Positions 21,611-33,378 of a stretch of DNA of 64,000 bases are shown one piece after another. Within the stretch, counting starts at the first letter, position 1. Each line of letters begins with the position of its first letter. Where the stretch lies: NCBI RefSeq assembly GCF_032854445.1, contig NC_088305.1:1681001-1745000 (forward strand). The letters run 5' to 3'. A model generated the notes under the pieces. That model did not search any database. It had not been told where the DNA came from and was given only the letters and a program-made list of their open reading frames with translations. The translations under genes and the position numbers were made by a program. Source of the DNA: Liolophura sinensis. Its lineage: Eukaryota; Mollusca; Polyplacophora; Chitonida; Chitonidae.

Positions 21611-22643
21611 ATGTGTAACTTCAAACCTGCCGTCGTTGTGGTCATTGCCACAGTGGTCACGTGGACCCACTGTCAACCAACAGTGATAGACTTTGACTAC
21701 TGTGCAGATAGCGCCACTTTGCGGCAAATGGCACGCACCGTCGATATCTTAGCGAAACAGACTAAAACTTTGTCCCTGGCAGTGAGGAAACTGGAGGAAA
21801 CTAAGGGAGGCCAGTTATCTAAGGTCACGGACACGGCTGGGAAGCTAAGAGAGGATTTTGCAGCGTGGAAGTCTGATCTCGTTGACAATATTGGCAAAAT
21901 GTCGACCAATCTGGAATTTAATATTCGAAGACAAGTGAACAGTCTGGAGTCGAACGTCGGCCTAAAATTGGAGGCGGTGAAACATGAAGTACGTGTATCT
22001 TTACTCAACCAGTCGGACGGGATTTCCCAGTTGTTTGGTGTGATTCAGAATACGACTACAAGAGAGGAGTTTAACCTAACATCCACGATAGAAAGAATTA
22101 CTTCCGTGATCAACAGCACAATGCTCAGACCACTCAGCTCGTTACTGACGTCTAAAATGTCGCCTATTGAGCAGACCTATGCCGCCACTCACAGGCTAGA
22201 GTCACAAATGAAGCAAAATATCGTGTCATTCGAAGAGATATGTGAACGAAAGATCGACAGTGTAAATGATCAACTTAAACAAGCGTCGGTTGATACGGTG
22301 CATGATTTAGTAACCCGGCTGAACGAGCGGAAGTCCGCGGTTCCCAGTGCCATCACGATGACGCAGAATTATTCCGTCGTTGATGACATCATTCATGTTC
22401 TAGACCTGTACAAAACCGATCTTAAAACCGAGATTGAACAGACTGCACGAAATATATCCACAGTTCTTCGCCAGGAAATTCTACGTCAACTTCATGAAAA
22501 TAAAGCTGGCATCGAATCACTACTGGCTGACTTAGACGTAACGGGACGATTAGAGTCCATCAAACAACTTATAACAACAAATGAGCTGTGTCCAGCCAAG
22601 ACTGTGATTGAGAGTATCCGAGGCGCCACATTTGTACAAGAGG
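21611..22643 (+). CDS. SRCR-domain secreted protein, exon 1 (signal peptide and coiled coil)
   Basis: Exon 1 encodes residues 1-344 plus one base. The N-terminus (MCNFKPAVVVVIATVVTWTH, cleavage probably after HCQ) is a signal peptide. The rest, from about residue 35, is a long heptad-type sequence rich in Leu, Ile, Glu, Lys and Gln with few Pro or Gly, typical of a parallel coiled coil, with several N-glycosylation sequons (NQS, NTT, NST, NYS). It ends at a donor, CAAGAGG before GTAAGAAA, in phase 1, and joins 24410. The full 451-aa protein resembles the stalk-plus-SRCR plan of class A scavenger receptors (MARCO/SCARA5), but it has no internal transmembrane helix or collagen part, so it is probably secreted as a multimer. 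A splice acceptor 13 bases before the ATG suggests a leader exon. A role in pathogen or ligand binding is inferred from the family. Confidence 0.85.
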
Positions 22644-22874
22644 GTAAGAAAAAGATAAACTTTGGTGTTGTATGTCTAGTGTACATGTGGGTCAACACCG
22701 TATATCGTTCGTAAAACACAACTCTTTCCACAAATATGATAACAGAAAATGAATGGCGTCCACATCCATGAAACTGTTTCATTTTGACATCACATTTACT
22801 TTGTTAGAATTACTTGGAAAAAAAAACCTGGTCATTTACTGGTAATTTTTTCGCACTAATATACAGGCGTGACG

Positions 22875-22915
22875 AGCTTCTCTTTGCTCAACTAGTGGTT
22901 GACCAAAGAGAAGCT
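22875..22915. other. near-perfect hairpin at the edge of the intronic minisatellite
   Basis: AGCTTCTCTTTG (22875-22886) and CAAAGAGAAGCT (22904-22915) are exact inverse complements. The 17-base spacer itself pairs TCAAC with GTTGA around a TAGTG loop. It sits just before the first 41-bp repeat. Confidence 0.75.
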
Positions 22916-22929
22916 GGTCATTTTGTGAG

Positions 22930-24362
22930 TTGCATGCTTGTCAATCACTGGGCGACCAACATTTTCTGTGGTGCATGCTAGCCAGTCACTGGGTGATCAA
23001 CATTTTCCGTGGCACATGCTTGCCAGTCACTAGGTGATCAACATTTTCTGTGGTGCGTGCTTGTCAATCACTGGGTGACCAACATTTTCTGTGGTGCGTG
23101 CTTGTCAATCACTGGGCGACCAACATTTTCTGTGGTGCATGCTTGTCAATCACTGGGTGACCAACATTTTCTGTGGTGTATGCTTGTCAATCACTGGGTT
23201 ACCAACATTTTGTGTGTTGCATGCTTGTCAATCACTGGGCGACCAACATTTTCTGTGGTGCATGCTTGTCAATCACTGGGCGACCAACATTTTCTGTGGT
23301 GCATGCTTGTCAATCACTGGGTGACCAACATTTTCTGTGGTGCATGCTTGTCAATCAGTGGGTTACCAACATTTTCTGTGGTGCGTGCTTGTCAATCACT
23401 GGGCGACCAACATTTTCTGTGGTGCATGCTTGTCAATCACTTGGTTACAACATTTTCTGTGGTGCATGCTTGGCAATCACTGGGTGATCACATTTTGTGT
23501 AGTACATGCTTGTCAATCACTGGGTGACCAACATTTTCTGTGGTGCGTGCTTGTCAATCACTAGGTGATCAACATTTTCTGTGGTGCGTGCTTGTCAATC
23601 ACTGGGTGACCAACATTTTCTGTGGTGCGTGCTTGTCAATCACTGGGCGACCAACATTTTCTGTGGTGCATGCTTGTCAATCACTGGGCAACCAACATTT
23701 TCTGTGGTGCATGCTTGTCAATCACTGGGTGACCAACATTTTCTGTGGTGCATGCTTGTCAATCACTGGGTTACCAACATTTTGTGTGTTGCATGCTTGT
23801 CAATCACTGGGCGACCAACATTTTCTGTGGTGCATGCTTGTCAATCACTGGGCGACCAACATTTTCTGTGGTGCATGCTTGTCAATCACTGGGTGACCAA
23901 CATTTTCTGTGGTGCGTGCTTGTCAATCAGTGGGCGACCAACATTTTCTGTGGTGCATGCTTGTCAATCACTGGGCAACCAACATTTTGTGTGGTGCATG
24001 CTTGTCAATCACTGGGCGACCAACATTTTGTGTGTTGCATGCTTGTCAATCACTGGGCGACCAACATTTTCTGTGGTGCATGCTTGTCAATCACTGGGCA
24101 ACCAACATTTTCTGTGTTGCATGCTTGTCAATCACTGGGCGACCAACATTTTCTGTGGTGCATGCTTGTCAATCACTGGGCGACCAACGTTTTGTGTGGC
24201 GCTTGCTTGTCAATCACTGGGTGGCCAATATTTTCTGTGGTACATGCTTGTCAATCACTGGGCGACCAACATTTTCTGTGGTGCATGCTTGTCAATCACT
24301 GGGTGACCAACATTTTCTGTGGTGCATGCTTGTCAATCACTGGGTGATCAACATTTTGTGTG
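22930..24362. repeat. 41-bp minisatellite inside the SRCR gene intron, ~35 copies
   Basis: Unit: CTTGTCAATCACTGGGCGAC, CAACATTTTCTGTGGTGCAT, G. Main variants are GCG/GTG/GTT/GCA before ACC, TCT/TGT in the middle, and GCATG/GCGTG at the end. Variants are ordered in short higher-order blocks (for example GTTACC plus TTGTGTGTTGC occurs at 23200 and 23770). The unit has no stop and 41 is not a multiple of 3, so all three plus-strand frames stay open, giving repeated ACQSLGDQHFLWC-type peptides. The array fills most of the 1.77-kb intron. Confidence 0.95.
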
Positions 24363-24409
24363 GTGTATAAATAAATGAATAATTAAATATATAAATAAAT
24401 ATTTTTTAG

Positions 24410-24732
24410 GCTCCCTTCGTTTGGTAAATGGTACCCAGCCGACGGCAGGTCGAGTGGAGGTGATGTACAAGGGCAAATGGGGAACGATCTGTGACGACGC
24501 ATTTGGAACAGAAGAAGCGATCGTCGTCTGTAGACAGATGGGATACTGTGGCGGTGCCACCAAGGCGAAGCTCACGTTTGGGCAGGCGGCCAACGACGTA
24601 TCCATCCATCTGGATGACGTCGTGTGCAACGGTCGAGAAGTGAGCATCATGCAATGTAGATCCGCTGGCTTGGGCACTCATAACTGTAACCACGACGAAG
24701 ATGTTGGCATCGTGTGCTCACGATGTGGATGA
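24410..24732 (+). CDS. SRCR-domain secreted protein, exon 2 (SRCR domain)
   Basis: After the acceptor ATTTTTTAG the phase-1 join gives a Gly codon, then SLRLVNGTQPTAGRVEVMYK, the standard start of an SRCR domain. GKWGTICDDAF, VVCRQMGYCGG, LDDVVCNG, a six-residue run to the next Cys, and HNCNHDEDVGIVC follow in the expected order. The six group-A cysteines (C2, C3, C5-C8) are all present. An extra Cys sits in MGYCGG (the group-B C4 place) without the usual C1, and a further Cys follows at the C-terminus (CSRCG, then stop); these two might pair. SRCR domains bind proteins, glycans or microbial surfaces and typically sit on single phase-1 exons, as here. Confidence 0.93.
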
Positions 24733-24972
24733 TAATGAATGTGCCGTGACTGATGCTATTACTCTTTAAACAGTCGTAAACAGTCGAAAACATCCGGCTG
24801 ATGTGAAATCTTGAAGGACAAAATAACACAGACATTTGGGTTAAAGGAAATCAAATGAGTGGACTATAAAATTGTTCAATACAGCCTAATAATATGTTTG
24901 TCTGCAGATATTTCCCGTATTAGTGATATAATGATTTGCATACAGGTTCAACATAAACTTGTACTTGTAGCC

Positions 24973-27560
24973 CTGTGAAGAAGGTACATGTATCTCAGTG
25001 TGTAAGGTGGATGTAGCCCTGTGAAAAAGGTACATTTATCTCAGTGTGTAAGGTGGATGTAGTCCTGTAAATAAGGTACATGTATCTCAGTGTGTAAGGT
25101 GGATGTAGCCCTGTGAAAAAGGTACATGTATCTCAGTGCGTAAGGTGGATGTAGTCCTGTAAATAAGGTCCATGTATCTCAGTGTGTAAGGTGGATGTAG
25201 TCTTGTGAATAAAGTACATGTATCTCAGTGTGTAAGGTGGATGTAGCCCTGTGAAGAAGGTCTATGTATCTCAGTGTGTAAGGTGGATGTAGCCTTGTGA
25301 ATAAGGTGCATATATCTCAGTGTGTAAGGTGGATGTAGCCCTGTGAAAAAGGTACATGTATCTCAGTGTGTAAGGTGGATGTAGCCTTGTGAATAAGGTA
25401 CATGTATCTCAGTGTGTAAGGTGGATGTAGCCCTGTGAAGAAGGTCTATGTATCTCAGTGTGTAAGGTGGATGTAACCCTCTAAAAAAGGTCCATGTATC
25501 ACAGTGTGTAAGGTGGATGTAGCCCTGTGAAGAAGATCTGTGTATCTCAGTGTGTAAGGTGGATGTAGCCCTGTGAAGAAGGTACATGTATTTCAGTGTG
25601 TAAGGTGGATGTAGGTCTGTGAAGAAGGTTTATGTATCTCAGTGTATAAGGTGGATGTAGCCCTGTGAATAAGGTGCATGTATCTCAGTGTGTAAGGTGG
25701 ATGTAGCCTTGTGAATAAGGTACATGTATCTCAGTGTGTAAGGTGGATGTAGGTCTGTGAATAAGGTACATGTTTCTCAGCGTATAAGGTGGATGTAGGC
25801 CTGTTAAGAAGGTACATGTATCTCAGTGTGTAAGGTGGATGTAGCCCTGTGAAAAAGGTACATGTATCTCAGTGTATAAGGTGGATTTAGTCCTGTAAAT
25901 AAGGTACATGTATCTCAGTGTGTAAGATGGATGTAGTCTTGTGAATAAGGTACATGTATCTCAGTGTGTAAGGTGGATGTAGGTCTGTGAATAAGGTACA
26001 TGTATCTCAGTGTGTAAGGTGGATGTAGCCCTGTGAAGAAGGTACATGTATCTCAGTGTGTAAGGTGGATGTAGCCCTGTGAAAAAGGTACATGTATCTC
26101 AGTGTGTAAGGTGGATTTAGTCCTGTAAATAAGGTACATGTATCTCAGTGTGTAAGATGGATGTAGTCTTGTGAATAAGGTACATGTATCTCAGTGTGTA
26201 AAGTGGATGTAGCCCTGTGAATAACGTACATGTATCTCAGTGTATAAGTTGGATGTAGCCCTGTGAATAAGGTACATGTATCTCAGTGTGTAAGGTGGAT
26301 ATAGCCCTGTGAATAAGGTACTTATATCTCAGTGTGTAAGGTGGATGTAGTTGTGTGAATAAGGTACATGTTTCTCAGTGTATAAGGTGGATGTAGGCCT
26401 GTGAAGAAGGTACATGTATATCAGTGTGTAAGGTGGATGTAGCTCTGTGAATAAGGTACATGTATCTCAGTGTGTAAGGTGGATGTAGGTCTGTGAATAA
26501 GGTACATGTTTCTCAGTGTATAAGGTGGATGTAGGCCTGTGAAGAAGGTACATGTATATCAGTGTGTAAGGTGGATGTAGGTCTGTGAATAAGGTACATG
26601 TATCTCAGTGTGTAAGGTGGATGTAGGTCTGTGAATAAGGTACATGTTTCTCAGTGTATAAGGTGGATGTAGGCCTGTGAAGAAGGTACATGTATCTCAG
26701 TGTGTAAGGTCGATGTAGCCCTGTGAATAAGGTACATGTATCTCAGTGTGTAAGGTGGATGTAGCCCTGTGAAGAAGGTACATGTATCTCAGTGTATAAG
26801 GTGGATGTAGCCCTGTGCAAAAGGTACATGTATCTCAGTGTGTAAGGTGGATGTAGCTCGGAGAATAAAGTACATGTATCTCAGTGTATAAGGTGGATGT
26901 AGCCCTGTGCAAAAGGTACATGTATCTTAGTGTATAAGGTGGATGTAGCCCTGTGAATAAGGTACATGTATCTCAGAGAATAAGGTGGATGTAGCCCTGT
27001 GAAGAAGGTACATGTATCTCAGTGTGTAAGGTGGATGTAGCCCTGTGAAGAAGGTCTATGTATCTCAGTGTGTAAGGTGGATGTAACCCTCTAAAAAAGG
27101 TCCATGTATCACAGTGTGTAAGGTGGATGTAGCCCTGTGAAGAAGATCTGTGTATCTCAGTTTGTAAGGTGGATGTAGCCCTGTGAAAAAGGTACATGTA
27201 TTTCAGTGTGTAAGGTGGATGTAGGTCTGTGAAGAAGGTCTATGTATCTCAGTGTATAAGGTGGATGTAGCCCTGTGAATAAGGTGCATGTATCTCAGTG
27301 TGTAAGGTGGATGTAGCCTTGTGAATAAGGTACATGTATCTCAGTGTGTAAGGTGGATGTAGGTCTGTGAATAAGGTACATGTTTCTCAGCGTATAAGGT
27401 GGATGTAGGCCTGTTAAGAAGGTACATGTATCTCAGTGTGTAAGGTGGATGTAGCCCTGTGAATAAGGTACATGTATCTCAGTGTATAAGGTGGATGTAG
27501 CCCTGTGAATAAGGTACATGTATCTCAGTGTGTAAGATAGATGTAGCGCTGTAAAGAAGG
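24973..27560. repeat. 46-bp minisatellite, ~56 copies
   Basis: Unit: GTGTAAGGTGGATGTAGCCC, TGTGAATAAGGTACATGTAT, CTCAGT. Variants at the ATAAGG/AGAAGG/AAAAGG and GCC/GTC/GGTC positions make each copy traceable. A block near 25363-25870 recurs almost unchanged at 26973-27480, an offset of 1610 bp, exactly 35 units. A shorter multi-unit block around 26340-26690 is also repeated. Copies decay after 27530 into GTAGCTCAGTGAGTAAG-like words up to about 27770. Confidence 0.95.
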
Positions 27561-27854
27561 TTCATTTGGCTCAGTAATTAATGTGCATGTAGTGGATACG
27601 GTGGATGTAGCTCAGTGAGTAAGTGTATGTGACTTAGTTCGTAAGTTTGATAAATCTCATTGTGTAAGGTGGATTTTTGTCAGTGAGTAAATTGGATGTA
27701 GCTCAGTGAGTAAGATGGATGTAGCTAAGTAAGTAAGATGGATGTAATCAGTGAGTAGCGTGAAAGACTCTAAACGACGAATCACACAAGGTAGCGGTTC
27801 AGTCCTGGCATTTGTTAGGGATTTCTTTAGATTTAAATGCTTTCACGGTTCTAT

Positions 27855-28790
27855 GCGGACTTGGTGACTGTAAGCGGCCAAAGACGCCAGTAAGGCCGTT
27901 CGTGCAGCCTTGGTGACTGTAAGCGGTCAAAGGCGTCAGTAGGGCCTTTCGTGCAGTCTTGGTGACTGTAAGCGGTCAAAGGCGGCAGTGCTGCAGTTCG
28001 TGCAGTCTCGGTGGCTGTAAGCAGTCAAAGGCGCCAGTAGGGCTTTTCGTACAGTCTTGGTGTGTGTAAGCGGTCAAAGACACCAGTAGTGCCCTTCGTG
28101 CAGTCTTGGTGACTGTAAGCGATGAAAGGATCCAGTAGGGCCCTGCGTGCAGTCTTGTTGACTGTAAGCGGTAAAAGGCGCCAATATGGCCCTTCGTGCA
28201 GTCTTGGTGACTGTAAGCGGTCAAAGGCGCCAGTAGGACCCTTCGTGCTCTCTTGGTCACTGTTAGTGGACAAAGTCGCCAGTATTGTCCTTCGTGCTGT
28301 CGGTGACTGTTAGCGGTCAAAGGCCCCAGAAGTGGGGCTTGGTGACTGTAAGTGGACGAAGGCGACAGCACTGCTGTTCGTGCAGTCTTGGTGACTATAA
28401 GCGGAGAAAGGCGGCAGTAGAGCCCTTCGTGCGGTCTTGGTGCCCGTAAGTGGACAATTCGCCAGTAGGGCCCTTCGTGCTGTCTTGGTGACTGTAAAGT
28501 GGTCAAAGGCGCCAGTAGGGCCCTTCGTGCAGTCTGGCTGACTGTAAGCGGTCCAACTCTCCAGTAGAGCCTTTCGTGCTGTCTTGATGATTGTAAGAGG
28601 ACAAAGGTGGCAGTAGAGCCCTTTGTGCGGCCTTAGTGACTGTAAGCGGTCAAAGGTGCCAGTAGGGCCCTTCGTGCTGTCTTAGTGACTGTAAGCCGAC
28701 AAAGGCGCCAGTATTGCCGTTCGTGCAGCCTTGGTGACTGTTAGCGGACAAAGGCGCCAGTAGGGCTGTTTGTGCAGCCTTGCTTTCGTT
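27855..28790. repeat. 49-bp minisatellite, ~19 copies
   Basis: Unit: CTTGGTGACTGTAAGCGGTC, AAAGGCGCCAGTAGGGCCCT, TCGTGCAGT; GC-rich compared with the surroundings. Successive TTGGTGACT words are 49 bp apart in the first copies. The minus strand is open over several units (repeats such as RRALLAPLTAYSHQDCTKG), which is an array artefact. Confidence 0.9.
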
Positions 28791-29134
28791 GAAGAACACT
28801 TGACGTGGGGCAGGGTCTGTGGTTTTCCTCAGGCGTTCAAGTTGGAATCTTCATCGTGGCGTCCAAGCTAGTGACACATGTTTAACGATGTGAAGCGAAT
28901 AAACAAAAGGGTGGATTTATCTAATTAGAATTACATAAAATGGTTCCCAGTCTCGCTGGTGACATCAAGACAACAGTTCATGCAGCAGAAACGGCCGTCA
29001 TGTATGCACATAAGGACGATACCATATCAGTCATTGTAATCAATGCTTAGCTGATATGTTCCCACTAGTGTGCCCTCGAACCAATTTATCTAAAGACTAT
29101 CATATCTTCGGAACTACGGATTTTCGGAACAGCG
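28791..29134. other. no feature seen
   Basis: Spacer between two minisatellites; nothing I can support. Confidence 0.4.
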
Positions 29135-29815
29135 GATCTTCGGAAAACAACGGATATTAGGACCAACGGATTTCCGGACAATCGGGCTAGCGACAAATTG
29201 GATAATGACCCTTCGGACCAGTGGCCTTAAGACCAGCGGCACATCGGACTAGTGGACCTTCAGACTAGCGGCACATCGGTACTAGCGGCACATGGGACTA
29301 GTGGAACTTCAGACTAGCGGCACATTGGACTAGTGGACCTTCAGGCCAGAGGCACATCGGGACTAGCGCACATCGGACTAGCGGCACATCGGACTAGTGG
29401 ACCCTCGGAATAGCGGCACATGGGACTGGTGGACCTTTGGACTGGCGGCACATCGGACGTAGGTCGGGGCATCGGGACTAGCGGCACATCGGGCTAGTGG
29501 CTCTTCAAACTAGCGGCACATCGGCACATCGGCACATCAGGCACATCGGGCTACTGGCCCTCCAGACTAGCGGCACCTGGGAATAGTGGACCTTCGGAAT
29601 AGCGGCACTTCGGACTAGTGGACCTTTGGGGTAACGGCACATCGGACTAGTGGACCTTCGAAATAGCGGCACATTGGACTAGTGGACCTTCAGACTAGCG
29701 GCACATCAGACTAGTGGACCTTCAGATTAGCGGCACATTAGACCTAGCGGCACATAGGAAAGGCCCTTCAGACTAGCGGCACATCGGACTTCCGACCCTC
29801 CGGACTAGCGGCACC
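29135..29815. repeat. minisatellite, 16-bp half-units forming ~32-bp units
   Basis: Two related half-units alternate: CGGACTAGTGGACCTTC and AGACTAGCGGCACAT. The left end (29140-29210) has simpler related words (ACGGATTTTCGGAACAGCGG), apparently the less homogenised edge of the array. Confidence 0.85.
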
Positions 29816-29857
29816 TTTATGCTATCAATAAAAGCAGGTTGTGATGATATAAGTATA

Positions 29858-30055
29858 ATTTATTTGATTACAGTTTTACACCGCTCTCAAGGATATTTCA
29901 CTTATACGACGGCCGCCAGTATTATGGTGGGGGAATCAGGGCCAAACCGAAAAAGGAAGACCGAAAAAGAAGCCAGCATGAGCTAGACTTGAACTTACAG
30001 CGATCGCATTGGGGAAAGGTTCCTGAGTCATTTTGCTGCGATAGCACGATAAACA
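29858..30055 (-). mobile_element. tRNA-SINE copy with body deletion
   Basis: The 3' end (GGATATTTCACTTATACGAC), part of the body (GCCAGTATTATGGTGG) and the head (GCCAGCATGAGCTAGACTTG, AACTTACAGCGATCGCATTG, GCTGCGATAGCACGATAAAC) are recognisable on the minus strand. The central CCATCCGCAGG part is missing. Confidence 0.8.
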
Positions 30056-30189
30056 GTAGGCCCCCAACTATAAAGGAAGACAAACCAGACAGAAGAAATT
30101 CATAAATCTAGATTTTTCAGTCTTTGTTTCATTTTCGTTGGCAGTCAGACAAGACAGTGAATGTTATTATGAGTATACAAGAAACATTT

Positions 30190-30500
30190 AGCGAACAAGA
30201 CTACTTTGTGGACAAATGTAATGCTGACAAGATTATTTTGTGGACAAATGTAGTGTGAACAAGACTACTTTGTAGACAAATGTCGGGCTGACAAGAATAC
30301 TTTGTGGACAAATGTAGTGTGGACAAGACTACTTTGTAGACAAATGTCTTGCTGACAAGATTACTTTGTGGACAAATGTAGTGCTGACAAGGCTACTTTG
30401 TAGACAAATGTCGTGCTGACAAGACTACTTTGAGGACAAATTTAGTGCAAACAGACTACTTTGTGGACAAATGCAGTGCGAACAGACACAGCAATGCATA
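30190..30500. repeat. minisatellite, 32-bp unit, ~9 copies
   Basis: Unit: GCTGACAAGACTACTTTGTG then GACAAATGTAGT. GACAAATG words are spaced 32 bp apart. A degraded GTGAACA-containing tail continues to about 30590. Confidence 0.9.
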
Positions 30501-32610
30501 GTGTACGTGAGGTGTAGCGTGAACAAACGCCCCTGTGAACAGGCGTAGCGTTAAAAAAAGGTCACTGTGAACAGGTGTAGCTGGAAGAAAAGTGTGGTCA
30601 GTAGAAGGGTCAGGAGTCTGCTTGTAAAGGATTCAGGCAAAGACTGTCAATGTTCGTCAGGATCTTGTATCACTGGTAACTGGGCCAAGACAGAATACGA
30701 CTGTACAGTTGAGTCCCGGGACAGGCGGTCGATCCGACATCTCTATGGCCTTTAAGAATGTAATTACTGACGACATTCCAGGCGCTCTTGGCACAGTTGA
30801 TTAGCTGTGTTAGGGCGTTCAGGGCAGCTTGGTTCTGCAAGTGGTCATGAAATTCCCATGACGAAGAATCCTGTCAAATAGATTGAAGTTATAACATTAT
30901 AAATGTTATACAGGACTAGTAGTATTTGCCACTTTTTAAGAGGCAGAGATCGACTAATAATAGTAAACATTGTACATGAGTTTCTATTTCAGACCGCTGC
31001 TTTATATAAGCTGCGGCTTAGTGGTTTGACAGTTAGCTTACAATGGTTGCTGGTTTTATACTCTCGATATCCCGGTTCCCTCCATCCAACTCCCTCCAAT
31101 GTGATCGCCGTCAATGAAGTGAAAATCACTTCAGCACAAATCAATAAATCAGTCAATCGTTCAATCAATACAAATGAAGACCACTTGTCCCCTACCAGTT
31201 TGGTGCGCGGATATGTGAGTCACGTGGGCAAGTGGTTGACTAACTTGCCAAATCAGTGGTTTGCACCGGGGGGCTTGGGATTCCTCTGTCCGTAATATTG
31301 ACTGCTACGGTGTCGTATATTCTTGAGTATGGTGCTAAACGACAATCAGATATATAGATAAATAAATCAATAAATCAATAAAGCTGTTTGTTGATGTAAT
31401 TACGTTGGGAGGTGTCCAATGCTTTAGCTCTCTGTCTATATGGGGGTGTGCTCAGAAAGCGGAAACGGCCGCATGTACTCTGTATTTGATTTATACCAAT
31501 CTATACCTCGGCAAGAAATCGTTCAGCCTGTTATGAGATCACAAGAACATCCGTCAACCCGGGTTGTAACTGGAAATAATTTGATAAAGGCAATTGACTC
31601 ATTCTTGAAAGAAAACCTGATCGCCGTTTGATTAACATCCTTGCATTTTTTTTTTTTATCTAATTCGACTTAGCCGTGATGCTGGTGGGCGTGTAATTTG
31701 TTACTGTTTGAGTAGCTGAGAAAACAGTTGCAATAAAACCCCGATGTAATCTGACAAGAGGCTGTACTTCTCTGGTTACGTGCAACCACTATCACACTGT
31801 CGTCGTTGCTCTCTATCCTGTAAGTCTGTTTTATATGTAATACATTTTTCCAAATACTGAGCAGCTTGTCATTAATGCGTCAGGTAGGCCTTCAAACAGC
31901 TGTCAGTTTCAAACTCAGTTTCCAACAGCCCCCCAAAATAGAACCCAAGCAAGTTTACATTCAGCTTCAATTATTCGCTGTTTGAACAAAGCTATATCCC
32001 TCCCCATAGGGGAGCTGCGGAACCATTGTGGCGAGGGAACAGAGGAAAATGTTTCTTTGCTTACCCCAACACACCCCACCCACTTCCACATTTGACCTTG
32101 TGTTTTTTTTAGGTGACAGTAAACTATGAAACAGTGTGGAAAAGAGGGACACAACCCATTGAGAAAATAGTTAAATATCTTTTCGATGAAAGTCGTGTTC
32201 GATGTTAGAAGCTCAAATTAACCCATGCTCAGCTAATGATAGAAGACGTCTCAGTTATTAGCTGCATGGGCCCCAAAATCTAGAACGTCATGACAAACCA
32301 GGAGTGTAGGGCTTCGGGAGTGTAAAGAAGATTTACTTGACTCCGCCTCCTCCTTGACTGTTGTGCCTACATGCATTGAACTTGCGGAACGCGGATCTGC
32401 GTCCTTGGCGTCGGACGAACGATGCGGGGTAATTAATACCGAGCCTGAACGGTTCAGATCAATAACTCAAGATATCTTTCGTGGAATCCTTTTCTGGCTG
32501 ACCTCAAGGGCGATTGTGTCGGTTTAGAGCCCTATACACGGCACCGTGGGATCCACCTGTGACGCTCTAGATTCACTATGGCAAGAGCAGAGCTACATGT
32601 ATTGTTTCCA
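30501..32610. other. gene-poor stretch
   Basis: Open frames at 30903-31295 (+) and 31440-31631 (+) have no splice context or recognisable motif, and the first overlaps a SINE fragment. I see nothing else I can support, apart from the SINE remnant at 31190-31381. Confidence 0.4.
31190..31381 (+). mobile_element. diverged SINE 3' portion
   Basis: CGGGGGGCTTGGGATTCCTC, ACTGCTACGGTGTCGTATAT and TCTTGAGTATGGTGCTAAAC, with an ATAAATAAATCAATAAATCA tail, match the 3' end of a SINE related to the common family. Confidence 0.6.
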
Positions 32611-32614
32611 TTCA

Positions 32615-33378
32615 CCCCAGCAGTCCTAGATGTTGCCTCGTAGAACCCATTCCTTGGTAACTTATGAGGAGCTGTGAGTAATGAACGATTGCCTAGGTTC
32701 ACACCAATAGTGCTAGATATCGCCTTGAAGAACCCATTTCTTGGTAACTAGATGAGGAGCTGTGAGTAATAAACGACTGCCTAGGCTCACACCAATAGTG
32801 CTAGATATCGCCTTGAAGAACCCATTTCTTGGTAACTAGATGAGGAGCTGTGAGTAATGAACGATTGCCTAGGTTCACACCAATAGTGCTAGATATCGCC
32901 TTGAAGAACCCATTTCTTGGTAACTAGATGAGGAGCTGTGAGTAATGAACGATTGCTTAGGTTCACACCAATAGTGCTAGATATCGCCTTGAAGAACCCA
33001 TTTCTTGGTAACTTATGAGGAGCTGTGAGTAATGAACGATTGCCTAGGTTCACACCAATAGTGCTAGATATCGCCTTGAAGAACCCATTTCTTGGTAACT
33101 AGATGAGGAGCTGTGAGTAATGAACGATTACCTAGGTTCACACCAATAGTGCTAGATATCGCCTTGAAGAACCCATTTCTTGGTAACTAGATGAGGAGCT
33201 GTGAGTAATGAACGATTACCTAGGTTCACACCAATAGTGCTAGATATCGCCTTGAAGAACCCATTTCTTGGTAACTAGATGAGGAACTGTGAGTAATAAA
33301 CGATTGCCTAGGTTCACACCAATAGTGCTAGATATCGCCTTGAAGAACCCATTGCCTGGTAACTAGATGAGGAACTGA
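32615..33378. repeat. minisatellite, 88-bp unit, ~9 copies
   Basis: Each unit contains TTCACACCAATAGTGCTAGA, TATCGCCTTGAAGAACCCAT, TTCTTGGTAACTAGATGAGG and AGCTGTGAGTAATGAACGAT. GCTAGATAT words are 88 bp apart. Copies are very similar, with the outermost ones most diverged; two have a 3-base deletion (AACTTATGAGG). Confidence 0.95.

Noticed and set aside
23009-24370. Reading frames of 100-241 codons on + with repeated ACQSLGDQHFLWC peptides
   Set aside because: They are produced by the stop-free 41-bp minisatellite in the SRCR intron; all three frames are open and no splice or start context supports translation.
22938-28790. Regularly spaced arrays considered as CRISPR
   Set aside because: There are no unique spacers between repeats; whole units repeat and vary, and the genome is eukaryotic.
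30903-31295. A 130-codon plus-strand frame
   Set aside because: Its 3' part runs through a diverged SINE fragment; no motif or splice context.
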